Source of the DNA: Croceibacter atlanticus HTCC2559 | Lineage (GTDB): Bacteria; Bacteroidota; Bacteroidia; Flavobacteriales; Flavobacteriaceae | Assembly: GCF_000196315.1 (NCBI RefSeq) | Contig: NC_014230.1 | Location: 2,814,501-2,878,500 of the forward strand | Direction of reading: 5' to 3' | DNA length: 64,000 bases | Part shown: piece after piece, positions 34,700 to 42,953 of the stretch | Layout: each line of letters starts with the position of its first letter | Position numbering within the stretch: the first letter of the stretch is position 1 | The notes under the pieces: model-generated | What the model was told of the DNA's origin: nothing | The model's database searches: none | What the model saw: the letters and a program-made list of their open reading frames with translations, nothing else | Program-made: the position numbers and the translations under genes

Positions 34700-35445
34700 A
34701 GCTCGTATTGTGAAGCTGCATTAACACGTAGGTCTTTATCTTGAGAAAAAGCAATTAACATCACCTCATCTTCTTCAGTAACAATTTCAGGGATCTTTAA
34801 GGCTACTGAAGCATTTTTAGAATTAGAGATTACTTCTCTTGCCACCACGATGTTTGTGTTTAATAGCGTTCTATCACGGTTTTCTCCTCTTGGTATTTTA
34901 GTTTCACGTTCTTTAATTACTAACACAACCGTTAACAATTCTGCTAGAGCCTCAGTTTCTAATGACAAATTAATACTGCCATTTACGCTTTCAACAGATT
35001 TAAATGTGATGGCATTTGAAACATAATTACTTTCCTCATTAAGTTTTCTATTTAATTTTAAAGCATCACTTCCTGTAAAATGTGAACTACCATTAACAAC
35101 CAATTGAGGTGTGTAAATTGAAGAAGACTTAAACTTGCTCCCATAGGCACGCTGGTAGTTAGAGTAAACTTTAGAACTAAACGGATCTTTCCAACCTATA
35201 TAATTCCAGTAATCTACGTGATAAGACAACCCTATTACATTCTTATGATTTGCTAAAGTTTTATCTAATAACCTATCTGCTGAAGGACAGCTCGAACAAC
35301 CCTGAGATGTAAATAGCTCCAATAATATAACTTGGTCTGTACGCGTGTTGGACGTCGGATTTTCTTCTGAAACTTCTGTAGTTGTAAACTGAAATGCGAG
35401 AACAATACCTATTGCCAAAAGTATTGTGAACAATATCTTTTTCAT
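34696..35445 (-). CDS. DUF1223 family thioredoxin-fold protein
   Basis: A 249-residue exported protein. An N-terminal hydrophobic segment (ILFTILLAIGIVLAFQF) is a signal anchor or signal peptide. The DUF1223 core starts at about residue 40 with ILLELFTSQGCSSCPSAD, where the C-S-S-C pair is a thioredoxin-like redox motif, then GLSYHVDYWNYIGWKDPF, RQ-type YTPQLVVNG and a beta-rich C-terminus. Its function is not established. The fold and the CxxC suggest a periplasmic disulfide or sensing role. It is convergent with rsmE and divergent from the DUF4159 gene. Confidence 0.85.
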   Translation of the reverse strand: MKKILFTILLAIGIVLAFQFTTTEVSEENPTSNTRTDQVILLELFTSQGCSSCPSADRLLDKTLANHKNVIGLSYHVDYWNYIGWKDPFSSKVYSNYQRAYGSKFKSSSIYTPQLVVNGSSHFTGSDALKLNRKLNEESNYVSNAITFKSVESVNGSINLSLETEALAELLTVVLVIKERETKIPRGENRDRTLLNTNIVVAREVISNSKNASVALKIPEIVTEEDEVMLIAFSQDKDLRVNAASQYEL

Positions 35446-35472
35446 AACTAATTTCTTTGTTACTTTTAGACG

Positions 35473-36117
35473 ATGAAATGCCTAAAACTTACACTTATTG
35501 CCCTACTCACACTTGGGTTTTGTAATGCACAAGACATTGCTACCCTAAAATATGGTGGCGGTGGAGATTGGTACGGAAACCCAACAGGATTGCCTAATCT
35601 CATTGCGTTTTGCAATGCACAGATAAACACATCTATCTCCGAAAAACCCAATGTGGTAGATACTGGCAGTATTGATATTTTTCAATACCCTTTTCTTCAT
35701 ATGACAGGACATGGTAATGTTTTCTTTTCTGAAGAAGATGCAGACAACTTAAGAAGCTATCTTATAAGTGGAGGCTTCCTGCATATAGACGATAATTACG
35801 GTATGAACGAGTTTATACGTAAAGAGTTGGTAAAGGTATTTCCAAATAAGGAGTTGCAAGAGTTACCAGCAAATCATCCTATTTTTTCAATAGCATATCC
35901 ATTTCCTAATGGCTTGCCAAAAATTCACGAACATGATGGCTTAAGGCCGCAAGCGTTTGGAATATATCACGAAGACAGATTGGTACTTTTATTTACGTTT
36001 GAAAGTGATCTTGGCGATGGTTGGGAAAATCCTGAAATACATAACGACCCAGAGTCTGTTAGGCTTAAAGCATTACAAATGGGCGCCAATATTATTAAAT
36101 ACGCTTTTGAACATTGA
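35473..36117 (+). CDS. DUF4159 family secreted protein
   Basis: A 214-residue protein with a signal peptide (LTLIALLTLGFCNAQ). The mature part begins IATLKYGGGGDWYGNPTGLPNLIAF, then YPFLHMTGHGNVFFSEED, GGFLHIDDNYGMNEFIRKEL and HPIFSIAYPFPNGLPKIHEHDG, all typical of DUF4159. This fold resembles glutamine amidotransferase-like domains without the catalytic cysteine. Its function is unknown. A near-consensus -7 element TACTTTTA lies at 35461-35468, 5 bases before the ATG. The end overlaps the next gene (TTGA), so the two are co-transcribed. Confidence 0.84.
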   Translation: MKCLKLTLIALLTLGFCNAQDIATLKYGGGGDWYGNPTGLPNLIAFCNAQINTSISEKPNVVDTGSIDIFQYPFLHMTGHGNVFFSEEDADNLRSYLISGGFLHIDDNYGMNEFIRKELVKVFPNKELQELPANHPIFSIAYPFPNGLPKIHEHDGLRPQAFGIYHEDRLVLLFTFESDLGDGWENPEIHNDPESVRLKALQMGANIIKYAFEH

Positions 36118-36629
36118 GCCAACTTACACACCACCAAACCGAATTTCCGAACACACAATTTCCTATTGTTCTTGTTTTAGATCAACTTACAAGTCCTGCA
36201 AATCTTGGAAGTATTTTTAGGCTAGCAGATGCTTTTGGAATAACCAAAATTGTACAATATCGCTGTGATATTGACATGAATAGTTCCCGCTTTAAACGAA
36301 CCGCTAGAACTACCAATACAACTGTGCCTTCTGAACGTATTGATGACATTAGTAGCTATATAACCTCTCTAAAATCTGATGGATATACAACAATAGCTCT
36401 AGAAATAACAGACTCCAGCAAACCTATCGATGCTATACCATTATCATCAGAAAACAAACTTATTTTAATTATAGGTTCTGAACGTAAAGGAGTTTCTGAG
36501 CAACTTCTTAAGCATTGTGATTTTGCTACACATATAACCATGTTTGGTAAAAACAGTAGTATGAATGTTGCGCAGGCAACTGGTATTGCATTATTTCAAA
36601 TTACCAAAACCTTAACACCAAAGCTTTAA
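36114..36629 (+). CDS. TrmH/SpoU-family RNA methyltransferase (short form)
   Basis: A 171-residue SPOUT methyltransferase, without the N-terminal substrate-binding domain of full-length TrmH. Motif 1 is LDQLTSPANLGSIFRLADAFG (about residues 23-43, with the conserved N and R), motif 2 LILIIGSERKGVSEQLL, and motif 3 MNVAQATGIALF, which together form the SAM-binding knot. The start is TTG overlapping the preceding stop as TTGA, with no better ATG. The size suits a single-domain tRNA or rRNA 2'-O-methyltransferase, but the target nucleotide cannot be named. Confidence 0.88.
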   Translation: MSQLTHHQTEFPNTQFPIVLVLDQLTSPANLGSIFRLADAFGITKIVQYRCDIDMNSSRFKRTARTTNTTVPSERIDDISSYITSLKSDGYTTIALEITDSSKPIDAIPLSSENKLILIIGSERKGVSEQLLKHCDFATHITMFGKNSSMNVAQATGIALFQITKTLTPKL

Positions 36630-36637
36630 TTTTAAAA

Positions 36638-36645
36638 TATCTTTG
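36638..36645 (+). promoter_or_regulatory. -7 promoter element, possible leaderless start
   Basis: TATCTTTG fits TAnnTTTG exactly. The ATG of the AI-2E family gene begins at 36652, only 6 bases downstream, where transcription itself would be expected to start. The transcript would then have little or no 5' leader. Confidence 0.5.
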
Positions 36646-36651
36646 TACGCA

Positions 36652-37740
36652 ATGACTTACAAAACTATTTCTTACGGGATATTAAAGGCCTTAGGTATTA
36701 TTCTTGGTATCTTAATACTACTTTTCTTTTTGTGGGAAATACAATCGGTTATTATTTATATAGGTATTGCCGCTGTACTTTCATTAATAGGAAGACCAGC
36801 AGTCTTATTTATGAGGCACAAATTAAAATTGCCAAACCTTGTGGCAGTTATCATTGTACTCGTCATATTCCTCAGCATATTTATTGGTCTTATCTTGTTA
36901 TTTGTTCCCATAATTGTAGAGCAGAGCCAAAATCTTAGCCAAATAGACATAGATGCTTTTAGAACAGATTTAAATGACTTAAACCGACAAATTAATGAGT
37001 TCTTAGGGGTAAATCAAATAAACATTGTTGAAGGCTTTAAACAGTCTGATTTTGTCAAGAATTTTGAAATCACATCTGTCCCAAAGTTTTTAAATAATGT
37101 CTTTGGTAGTTTAGGATCAGGATTAATTGGGTTGTTCTCAATTATTTTTATTTCTTTCTTCTTATTAAAGGATAGCAAACTACTATTAAACAGTGTTTTG
37201 GCATTTTCTAACAGAGGAGATGAAGATCGTTTTAAACGCGTGTTTCATACTATTAAGATATTACTTTCTAGATACTTTGTAGGGTTAACGTTTCAAATAA
37301 CGATATTGTTTCTATTATATGCCATTATACTTATGTCCTTTGGTATAGATAACGCTATTGCAATTGCATTTATCTGTGCTTTCCTTAATTTAATCCCGTA
37401 TTTAGGACCAACTATTGCTGGAGTTTTAATGATGATGTTTGTTATCTCAAGCAATTTAGGATCTAATTTTTCAGCTATAATTCTACCTAAATTAATTAAA
37501 GTTGGGTCGTTGTATATTGCGTGTCAAATACTAGATAACTTTATATTTCAGCCATTAATTTTTGGAAAGAGTGTACGCTCGCATCCTCTTGAAATATTCT
37601 TAGTTATACTAATAGCAGGCTTGGTGTTTGGAGTACTAGGAATGGTAGTAGCTGTACCTGCTTATACAGCCTTAAAAGTAATTGCAAAAGAATCTTTGGG
37701 TGAGTATAAAATTGTTAGAAACCTTACCAGAAACCTTTAG
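36652..37740 (+). CDS. AI-2E/PerM family membrane transporter
   Basis: A 362-residue protein of the AI-2E transporter (PerM/YdiK) family, with about seven hydrophobic helices. A cluster of N-terminal helices (LGIILGILILLFFLWEIQSVIIYIGIA) precedes a soluble loop at about residues 95-140. The family-typical PYLGPTIAGVLMMM (about 250) and a final FGVLGMVVAVPAYTALKVI follow. Proteins of this family have been linked to autoinducer export, proton antiport or other solutes, so the substrate is open. I choose the ATG at 36652; the upstream TTG at 36643 lies within a -7 element. A second family member is at 57542-58561. Confidence 0.85.
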   Translation: MTYKTISYGILKALGIILGILILLFFLWEIQSVIIYIGIAAVLSLIGRPAVLFMRHKLKLPNLVAVIIVLVIFLSIFIGLILLFVPIIVEQSQNLSQIDIDAFRTDLNDLNRQINEFLGVNQINIVEGFKQSDFVKNFEITSVPKFLNNVFGSLGSGLIGLFSIIFISFFLLKDSKLLLNSVLAFSNRGDEDRFKRVFHTIKILLSRYFVGLTFQITILFLLYAIILMSFGIDNAIAIAFICAFLNLIPYLGPTIAGVLMMMFVISSNLGSNFSAIILPKLIKVGSLYIACQILDNFIFQPLIFGKSVRSHPLEIFLVILIAGLVFGVLGMVVAVPAYTALKVIAKESLGEYKIVRNLTRNL

Positions 37741-37742
37741 TA

Positions 37743-38933
37743 TTGTCTTATTTAAATTTAGCCTTATTAAATGCTGAAGTTGTTAATTATTTAAAAGACA
37801 ACGCCTCTTTATCTGCAGCAAATATTGTTTTAAAGGGTAGCCCATTTAAAAACATAACGGCTCAAGAACTGGCACAGCAGCATACAGGTATATTAAAAAG
37901 CAAAGACAAGCTTTCTTTATGGCATAGTACAAAAGGCATTTTATTTCCACCAAAAGTTAATATAGAGCAAACCTCGTCTTCTAAAACGGCACGTTATAAA
38001 GCATCTTTAATTTCCGGAAAAACCATAATTGATATTACTGGAGGTTTGGGAATAGATGATTATTATTTCTCTAAAGTTTTTGATACTGTAACACATTGTG
38101 AACTCAACGTAAGCCTAAGTGCATTAGCCGCTCATAACAGTAATGTTTTAGGAGCTCATAATATAACATTTAAAGTAGGTGATGGCATAAGTATTCTTAA
38201 ACAGGAATCAACTAAATTTGATTGGGTTTACAGTGACCCTTCTAGGCGTGACGATACTGGTGGTAAAGTATTTAAACTAAGTGATTGTGAACCAAACATC
38301 CCTAAACATCTAGATGTATTACTAGAAAAAGGGAAGCGTATTCTTTTAAAAACCTCACCGCTTTTAGATATAACTGCAGGATTAAGAGAGCTTAAGTCTG
38401 TCTCAGAAATACATATTGTAGCTATTAACAATGATGTAAAAGAGCTACTCTGGATTATAGATCAAGAACACAACTCACCTACAGAGATTATAACAGTAAA
38501 TTTTAAAGCTGATTATAAAGAAGAATTTAAGGCAAAGCTAACCTATGAGTCATTAGCGCAAGTTAATTACAGTAAAGCCTTGAGCTATCTTTATGAACCA
38601 AATTCTGCACTTATGAAATCTGGGTTATTTAACACCATAAGTGAACAATACTCCCTTTTTAAACTTCATCAAAATAGTCACTTATACACCTCTGAACGAT
38701 TGATAGATTTCTCAGGAAGGCGATTTAAAATTCTTGAAACTCTTCCATTTCACAAAAAATCATTGAAGCGAGTTTTTAAAAACACAAAAGCTAATATTAC
38801 AACGCGTAATTTTCCGCTTACAGTATCGCAGCTAAAATCTGCGCTTCAAATTAAAGATGGTGGTACAACCTATTTATTTTTCACAACGCAAAACCAATCT
38901 GATAAAGTAGTCTTAGTCTGCGAAAAAATTTAA
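37743..38933 (+). CDS. THUMP-like class I SAM-dependent methyltransferase
   Basis: A 396-residue protein typical of Bacteroidota, annotated there as a THUMP-like / class I methyltransferase. The N-terminal helical part (LALLNAEVVNYLKDN, ITAQELAQQ) is followed by a Rossmann domain with IIDITGGLGIDDYYFSK (about residue 98, the SAM loop), HCELNVSLSALAAHN and VYSDPSRRDDTGGKVF, a DPxRR catalytic-site motif as in the PG_1098-like family. The C-terminal part may bind RNA. The start is TTG at 37743, 2 bases after the preceding stop, with no ATG nearby. The substrate is probably RNA but unproven. Confidence 0.82.
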   Translation: MSYLNLALLNAEVVNYLKDNASLSAANIVLKGSPFKNITAQELAQQHTGILKSKDKLSLWHSTKGILFPPKVNIEQTSSSKTARYKASLISGKTIIDITGGLGIDDYYFSKVFDTVTHCELNVSLSALAAHNSNVLGAHNITFKVGDGISILKQESTKFDWVYSDPSRRDDTGGKVFKLSDCEPNIPKHLDVLLEKGKRILLKTSPLLDITAGLRELKSVSEIHIVAINNDVKELLWIIDQEHNSPTEIITVNFKADYKEEFKAKLTYESLAQVNYSKALSYLYEPNSALMKSGLFNTISEQYSLFKLHQNSHLYTSERLIDFSGRRFKILETLPFHKKSLKRVFKNTKANITTRNFPLTVSQLKSALQIKDGGTTYLFFTTQNQSDKVVLVCEKI

Positions 38934-38946
38934 GTGAATTTTAAAA

Positions 38947-40341
38947 CTATTCGCCTATCGCAAAATGTTTAAACCCTATTTCTTTCATTGCAGAAGAGTC
39001 TAATATTTTACGCCCATCAAATAAGAAAGCTGGTTTAAGCATATTGTTGTAAATAGTTTCCCAGTTGTAAGTTGTAAACTCATCCCATTCTGTTAATACC
39101 GCTACTGCGTGCGCATCTTTTGTAGCTTCTTCTGGAGAACTAACAACAGTAACTAGTCTTCTATTTTCTTCTTCAGATCTTGTGTTAAGATAATCTAGAT
39201 CTGCGTAAATTTGTTCTTCTTTAACTTTAGGATCATAAACAACTATTTCTGCCTGCTCATCTAAAAGATAATCTGTTACATATATTGCTGCAGATTCTCT
39301 TGTATCATTAGTATCCTTTTTAAAGGCCCATCCAAAAAGCACAATTTTTTTGCCTGCAACAGTATTATACATAGAAGCAATCATCTTCTCTGCAAAACGC
39401 TTTTTTTGATGGTCGTTCATAATAATTACCTGTTCCCAATAATCTGCAACCTTATCTAAACCGTAAGATTTTGCAATATAAACAAGGTTTAAGATGTCTT
39501 TCTGAAAACAAGAACCTCCAAAACCAACTGATGCTTTTAGGAATTTAGAACCTACTCTACTATCTGTACCAATAGCTCTGGCAACCTCATTAACATCTGC
39601 TCCTGTTTCTTCACACAACTCACTAATTGAATTTATGGAAGATACACGCTGTGCTAAAAAGGCATTTGCAGTTAGTTTAGAAAGTTCTGAAGACCAAACG
39701 TTGGTCTGTAAAATACGATCTCTGTCTATCCAATTGGCGTAGACGCTAGTTAATGCATCTTTTGCTTCTTGGCCTTCTGGAGTATTATCACCACCAATTA
39801 AAATTCTATCTGGATTTAATAAATCTTGTACGGCAGTACCTTCTGCTAAAAACTCTGGGTTAGATAATATTTCGAAGTGAACACCATTACCGGTATTATG
39901 TAAAATACTAGTAAGAGTTTCAGCTGTTCTTACTGGTAATGTAGATTTTTCAACAACTATTTTATCTGTAGTAGAAACTCTTGCAATTTGCCTTGCACAA
40001 AGTTCTATATACTTTAAATCTGCAGCCATACCTTTACCCTTACCATAAGTTTTGGTAGGTGTATTTACAGAAATAAAAATCATATCTGCTTTATCAATAG
40101 CAGCATCTACTTCTGTAGTAAAAAATAAATTTCTACCTCTAGCTTCTTTAACAACATCTGCTAAGCCTGGCTCATATATAGGAAGATTATCAAAATTTTC
40201 ATCATTCCAAGCAGCAATACGCTTTTCATTAATATCAACAACAGTTACTGTTATATGTGGACATTTTTGTGCAATAACAGACATTGTTGGTCCTCCAACA
40301 TAGCCAGCACCAATACAACAGATATGAGAAATAGATTTCAT
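38947..40341 (-). CDS. ugd: UDP-glucose 6-dehydrogenase (eukaryotic-type)
   Basis: A 464-residue nucleotide-sugar dehydrogenase resembling animal and plant UGDH more than typical bacterial Ugd. It has [83 protein letters not shown], the catalytic cysteine loop [17 protein letters not shown] (about residue 276) and [16 protein letters not shown]. It oxidises UDP-glucose to UDP-glucuronate for envelope polysaccharides. It stands apart from the sugar cluster, flanked by housekeeping genes, so its end use is unknown. It is the third nucleotide-sugar dehydrogenase in the window. Confidence 0.93.
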   Translation of the reverse strand: MKSISHICCIGAGYVGGPTMSVIAQKCPHITVTVVDINEKRIAAWNDENFDNLPIYEPGLADVVKEARGRNLFFTTEVDAAIDKADMIFISVNTPTKTYGKGKGMAADLKYIELCARQIARVSTTDKIVVEKSTLPVRTAETLTSILHNTGNGVHFEILSNPEFLAEGTAVQDLLNPDRILIGGDNTPEGQEAKDALTSVYANWIDRDRILQTNVWSSELSKLTANAFLAQRVSSINSISELCEETGADVNEVARAIGTDSRVGSKFLKASVGFGGSCFQKDILNLVYIAKSYGLDKVADYWEQVIIMNDHQKKRFAEKMIASMYNTVAGKKIVLFGWAFKKDTNDTRESAAIYVTDYLLDEQAEIVVYDPKVKEEQIYADLDYLNTRSEEENRRLVTVVSSPEEATKDAHAVAVLTEWDEFTTYNWETIYNNMLKPAFLFDGRKILDSSAMKEIGFKHFAIGE

Positions 40342-40391
40342 AGAAATATGTAAATAATCTTAAAAATTGATTCTTAAAAAAATTAAGAGTA

Positions 40392-40399
40392 CAAATATA
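40392..40399 (-). promoter_or_regulatory. -7 promoter element for ugd
   Basis: On the minus strand this reads TATATTTG, a full TAnnTTTG match, in the 241-base gap shared with dps. A start near 40386 leaves a leader of about 45 bases. No -33 TTG is seen at the right distance. Confidence 0.45.
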
Positions 40400-40518
40400 T
40401 AATTTCAAATGGCAGTAGCACTGCATAGCTAAGAACAAAAGCCATTTGCATTATTTTTTTGTTTAAATTAGAAGATAATTCCTTAGACGTTAAAGTTATA
40501 TTAAACCAAATTCAATAG

Positions 40519-40549
40519 TTGCTATTCCCTATTTATCATTGTATTTTTG
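40519..40549 (+). promoter_or_regulatory. Promoter for dps with both -33 and -7 elements
   Basis: TTG (40519-40521) and TATTTTTG (40542-40549) are 20 bases apart, fitting the flavobacterial pattern TTG-N17-23-TAnnTTTG. It is the best complete promoter I found in the window. Transcription from about 40556 leaves a leader of about 27 bases before dps. Confidence 0.65.
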
Positions 40550-40582
40550 AATAGAAACAATACAGAACAATAAATAAAAACT

Positions 40583-41074
40583 ATGAACTATCTCAATCTT
40601 GATAAAGAGAAAACACAGAATACAGTTAACGAGCTTAACATTCTGTTAGCCGATTATCATTTATACTATCAAAAACTTAGAAACTTTCACTGGAACATTG
40701 TTGGAAAAAATTTCTTTGATCTTCACGAAAAGTTTGAAGTGATGTATGATGATGCTAAAATGAAAGTTGACGAAATTGCTGAGCGCATCTTAACGCTTAG
40801 GTATCAACCAGTAAGTAACTATTCCGACTATTTAAAGCATAGTAATTTAAAGGAATCTGAAAGTAAATTGTCTGATACCAAAATGATAGATATTTTACTT
40901 GATGACCACGGTAAGATAATTAAGCAAATGCGTAAAACTGTAAATGTTGCAGACGATAATGGTGATGAGGGTACCATAGATTTACTAGGTGCTTACATAG
41001 GTGAGTTAGAAAAGACAAGTTGGATGTTAGATGCTTGGCGAATGAAAACTAACGACACACACCCAACAGCATAA
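40583..41074 (+). CDS. dps: Dps-family DNA starvation/ferritin-like protein
   Basis: A 163-residue four-helix ferritin-like protein. The conserved ferroxidase motif RNFHWNIVGKNFFDLHEKFEVMYDDAKMKVDEIAERI covers about residues 33-70, with the His, Asp and Glu ligands at the dodecamer interface present. Dps proteins store iron using hydrogen peroxide and protect DNA in starvation and oxidative stress. The complete promoter upstream supports independent expression. The mscS gene starts 2 bases after its stop, so both may be stress-regulated together, and the hairpin terminator after mscS closes the unit. Confidence 0.93.
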   Translation: MNYLNLDKEKTQNTVNELNILLADYHLYYQKLRNFHWNIVGKNFFDLHEKFEVMYDDAKMKVDEIAERILTLRYQPVSNYSDYLKHSNLKESESKLSDTKMIDILLDDHGKIIKQMRKTVNVADDNGDEGTIDLLGAYIGELEKTSWMLDAWRMKTNDTHPTA

Positions 41075-41076
41075 TT

Positions 41077-42027
41077 ATGATATTTCTACAAGACGACACC
41101 ACCAAAACTGCCGAAGAGGCCATAGTTAATAATGAACCTTTTAGCTGGAACAATGCCGGAGAGTTAATCTTAGGAAAACTTGGGCGTTGGTTAGATTCTT
41201 TTATAACCAACCTACCAAATATTGTATTAGCTATAGTAGTTTTTATTTTATTTATAATTGCCAGTAAGTATATTGGTAAGCTTTTTAATAAAGTAATTTT
41301 AAAGCGCGTAAAACAAGACTCTATACGCTCTATGACCGTACGTGTTATAAAAGCTCTAGTAATTCTTGTTGGGTTTTTCTTTGCGCTAGGCTTATTAAAC
41401 TTAGATAAAGTGCTTACTTCTGTTTTAGCTGGTGCTGGTGTTGTAGGTTTAGCAATTGGTTTAGCCTTACAAGGCACATTAAACAATACCTTTTCGGGTG
41501 TCATCCTTAGTTTTTTACCAAATATACAATTAGGAGATTGGGTTGAGACTAATGGCTTTGCGGGATCTGTTGTAGATATTAACTTACGAAGTATAATAGT
41601 TAAAGGATCAGACAATAATTTAGTTATGATTCCTAACTCAAAAATTATCGATGAACCTTTTAAAAACTTTTCACAAACACCAAGATCTCGTGTCTTTGTA
41701 AATTGTGGTGTTGGTTATGAAAGTGATTTAGATAGTGTAAGAGATATGACTATTGAATTAATTGAAAAAGTGTTCCCTCAAAAACCTGGTGAAGAAGTAG
41801 AGTTCTTTTATCAAGAATTTGGAGACAGCTCAATTAACTTTGTCTTAAGATTCTGGGTAGATGTTACTAAGAATAGGGACAATCTTGTTGCACAAAACAA
41901 AGCCATCCTAGAAATTAAAAGGCTTTATGATGCTAACGATATTAACATTCCTTTCCCAATTAGAACTTTGGATTTTGGAAAAAACAAATTTAGATCTGAA
42001 ACATTAACTATTTCAAACAAAGAGTAA
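41077..42027 (+). CDS. mscS: MscS-family mechanosensitive ion channel
   Basis: A 316-residue small-conductance mechanosensitive channel. An N-terminal periplasmic stretch is followed by three hydrophobic helices (NIVLAIVVFILFIIASKYIG; VRVIKALVILVGFFFALGLL; pore helix VLAGAGVVGLAIGLALQGTLNN at about residues 108-130, with the Gly/Ala packing typical of TM3). LGDWVETNGFAGSVVDINLRSIIVKGSDN and VMIPNSKI are the hallmark of the cytosolic beta domain. It opens under membrane tension to release solutes during osmotic downshock. It is co-transcribed with dps and ended by the terminator at 42048. Confidence 0.93.
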   Translation: MIFLQDDTTKTAEEAIVNNEPFSWNNAGELILGKLGRWLDSFITNLPNIVLAIVVFILFIIASKYIGKLFNKVILKRVKQDSIRSMTVRVIKALVILVGFFFALGLLNLDKVLTSVLAGAGVVGLAIGLALQGTLNNTFSGVILSFLPNIQLGDWVETNGFAGSVVDINLRSIIVKGSDNNLVMIPNSKIIDEPFKNFSQTPRSRVFVNCGVGYESDLDSVRDMTIELIEKVFPQKPGEEVEFFYQEFGDSSINFVLRFWVDVTKNRDNLVAQNKAILEIKRLYDANDINIPFPIRTLDFGKNKFRSETLTISNKE

Positions 42028-42047
42028 CCGTTTTAGACTTAATTACA

Positions 42048-42079
42048 AACCGAAGTGTTTTACATACTTCGGTTTTTTT
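42048..42079 (+). terminator. Rho-independent terminator after mscS
   Basis: AACCGAAGT (42048-42056) pairs with ACTTCGGTT (42066-42074) around a 9-base loop, followed by a run of T to 42079. It closes the dps-mscS unit before the next plus-strand gene. Confidence 0.85.
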
Positions 42080-42091
42080 ATACCTTAAATT

Positions 42092-42952
42092 ATGAGACTG
42101 CTTTATATATTATTTATCGCAATACTTTCACAACAAACCTACGCTCAAGAGTATGGCAAACTCAAAAAGCTACATCATCTTTCAGATTTAATGATCGAGG
42201 TTAGTGGCGTATCTGTTATTGAAGGCAGTAACCTCATCTGGATGATTAACGATTCTGGAAATACTAATGTGCTATTTGGTTATAATACTAACGGTAGTAT
42301 AGAGCGAGAAATAGTTTTAGATAATGCTGAAAATATAGATTGGGAAGATTTAGCTACAGATGCTTCTGGTGCTTTATATATTGGAAACTTTGGAAACAAT
42401 AAGAACGATCGTAAAACTCTATCAATATACACAGTGTCCGGAATAAGTACTGCAGAAGATACGCATCTTGAAGCCCAACAAACAGAGTTTTATTTTGAAG
42501 ACCAAAAGGAATTTCCTCCTAAGAAAACTGAACGTAATTTTGATGCTGAAGCCTTTATTAAGCTTGGTGACTACTTTTACATCTTCACGAAAAACCGATC
42601 TAAAGATTTTAATGGCGTTACTAAAGTATATAAAGTGCCAGCTAAAAAAGGAGATTTTAAAGCTAAACTCATTGCATCTTATTCTACTTGTAATGATCCA
42701 GAAGATTGTTTTATAACTAGTGCTACTATTAGCAAGGATAATAAAACACTTGTGCTGTTAACTTATAATAAGTTATTTGTGATCACAGATTTTAAAGGCG
42801 ACGATTTCTTTAATGGCACAATTAAAACAATAGATTTAGAACATACGAGCCAAAAAGAAGGTGTTACCTTTAAAGAAGATAACACCCTTTATATAACAGA
42901 TGAACGCCGTAAAAAAACTGGCGGTAATCTTTATGAATTCACTTTAGAGTAG
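42092..42952 (+). CDS. Secreted protein, probable beta-propeller, function unknown
   Basis: A 286-residue protein with a signal peptide (LLYILFIAILSQQTYAQ) and no membrane segment after it. The mature part has repeating strand pairs: VSGVSVIEGSNLIWMINDSGNTNVLFGYN, DWEDLATDASGALYIGNFGNN, FDAEAFIKLGDYFYIFTKNRS, ATISKDNKTLVLLTY and EGVTFKEDNTLYITDE. These suggest a six-bladed propeller of the phytase-like or NHL type. The WEDLA and DAEAF phrases recall esterase-like phytase domains, but I cannot name an activity. It should be periplasmic or surface exposed. It is convergent with the next gene, with one base between stops. Confidence 0.68.
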   Translation: MRLLYILFIAILSQQTYAQEYGKLKKLHHLSDLMIEVSGVSVIEGSNLIWMINDSGNTNVLFGYNTNGSIEREIVLDNAENIDWEDLATDASGALYIGNFGNNKNDRKTLSIYTVSGISTAEDTHLEAQQTEFYFEDQKEFPPKKTERNFDAEAFIKLGDYFYIFTKNRSKDFNGVTKVYKVPAKKGDFKAKLIASYSTCNDPEDCFITSATISKDNKTLVLLTYNKLFVITDFKGDDFFNGTIKTIDLEHTSQKEGVTFKEDNTLYITDERRKKTGGNLYEFTLE

Positions 42953-42953
42953 C

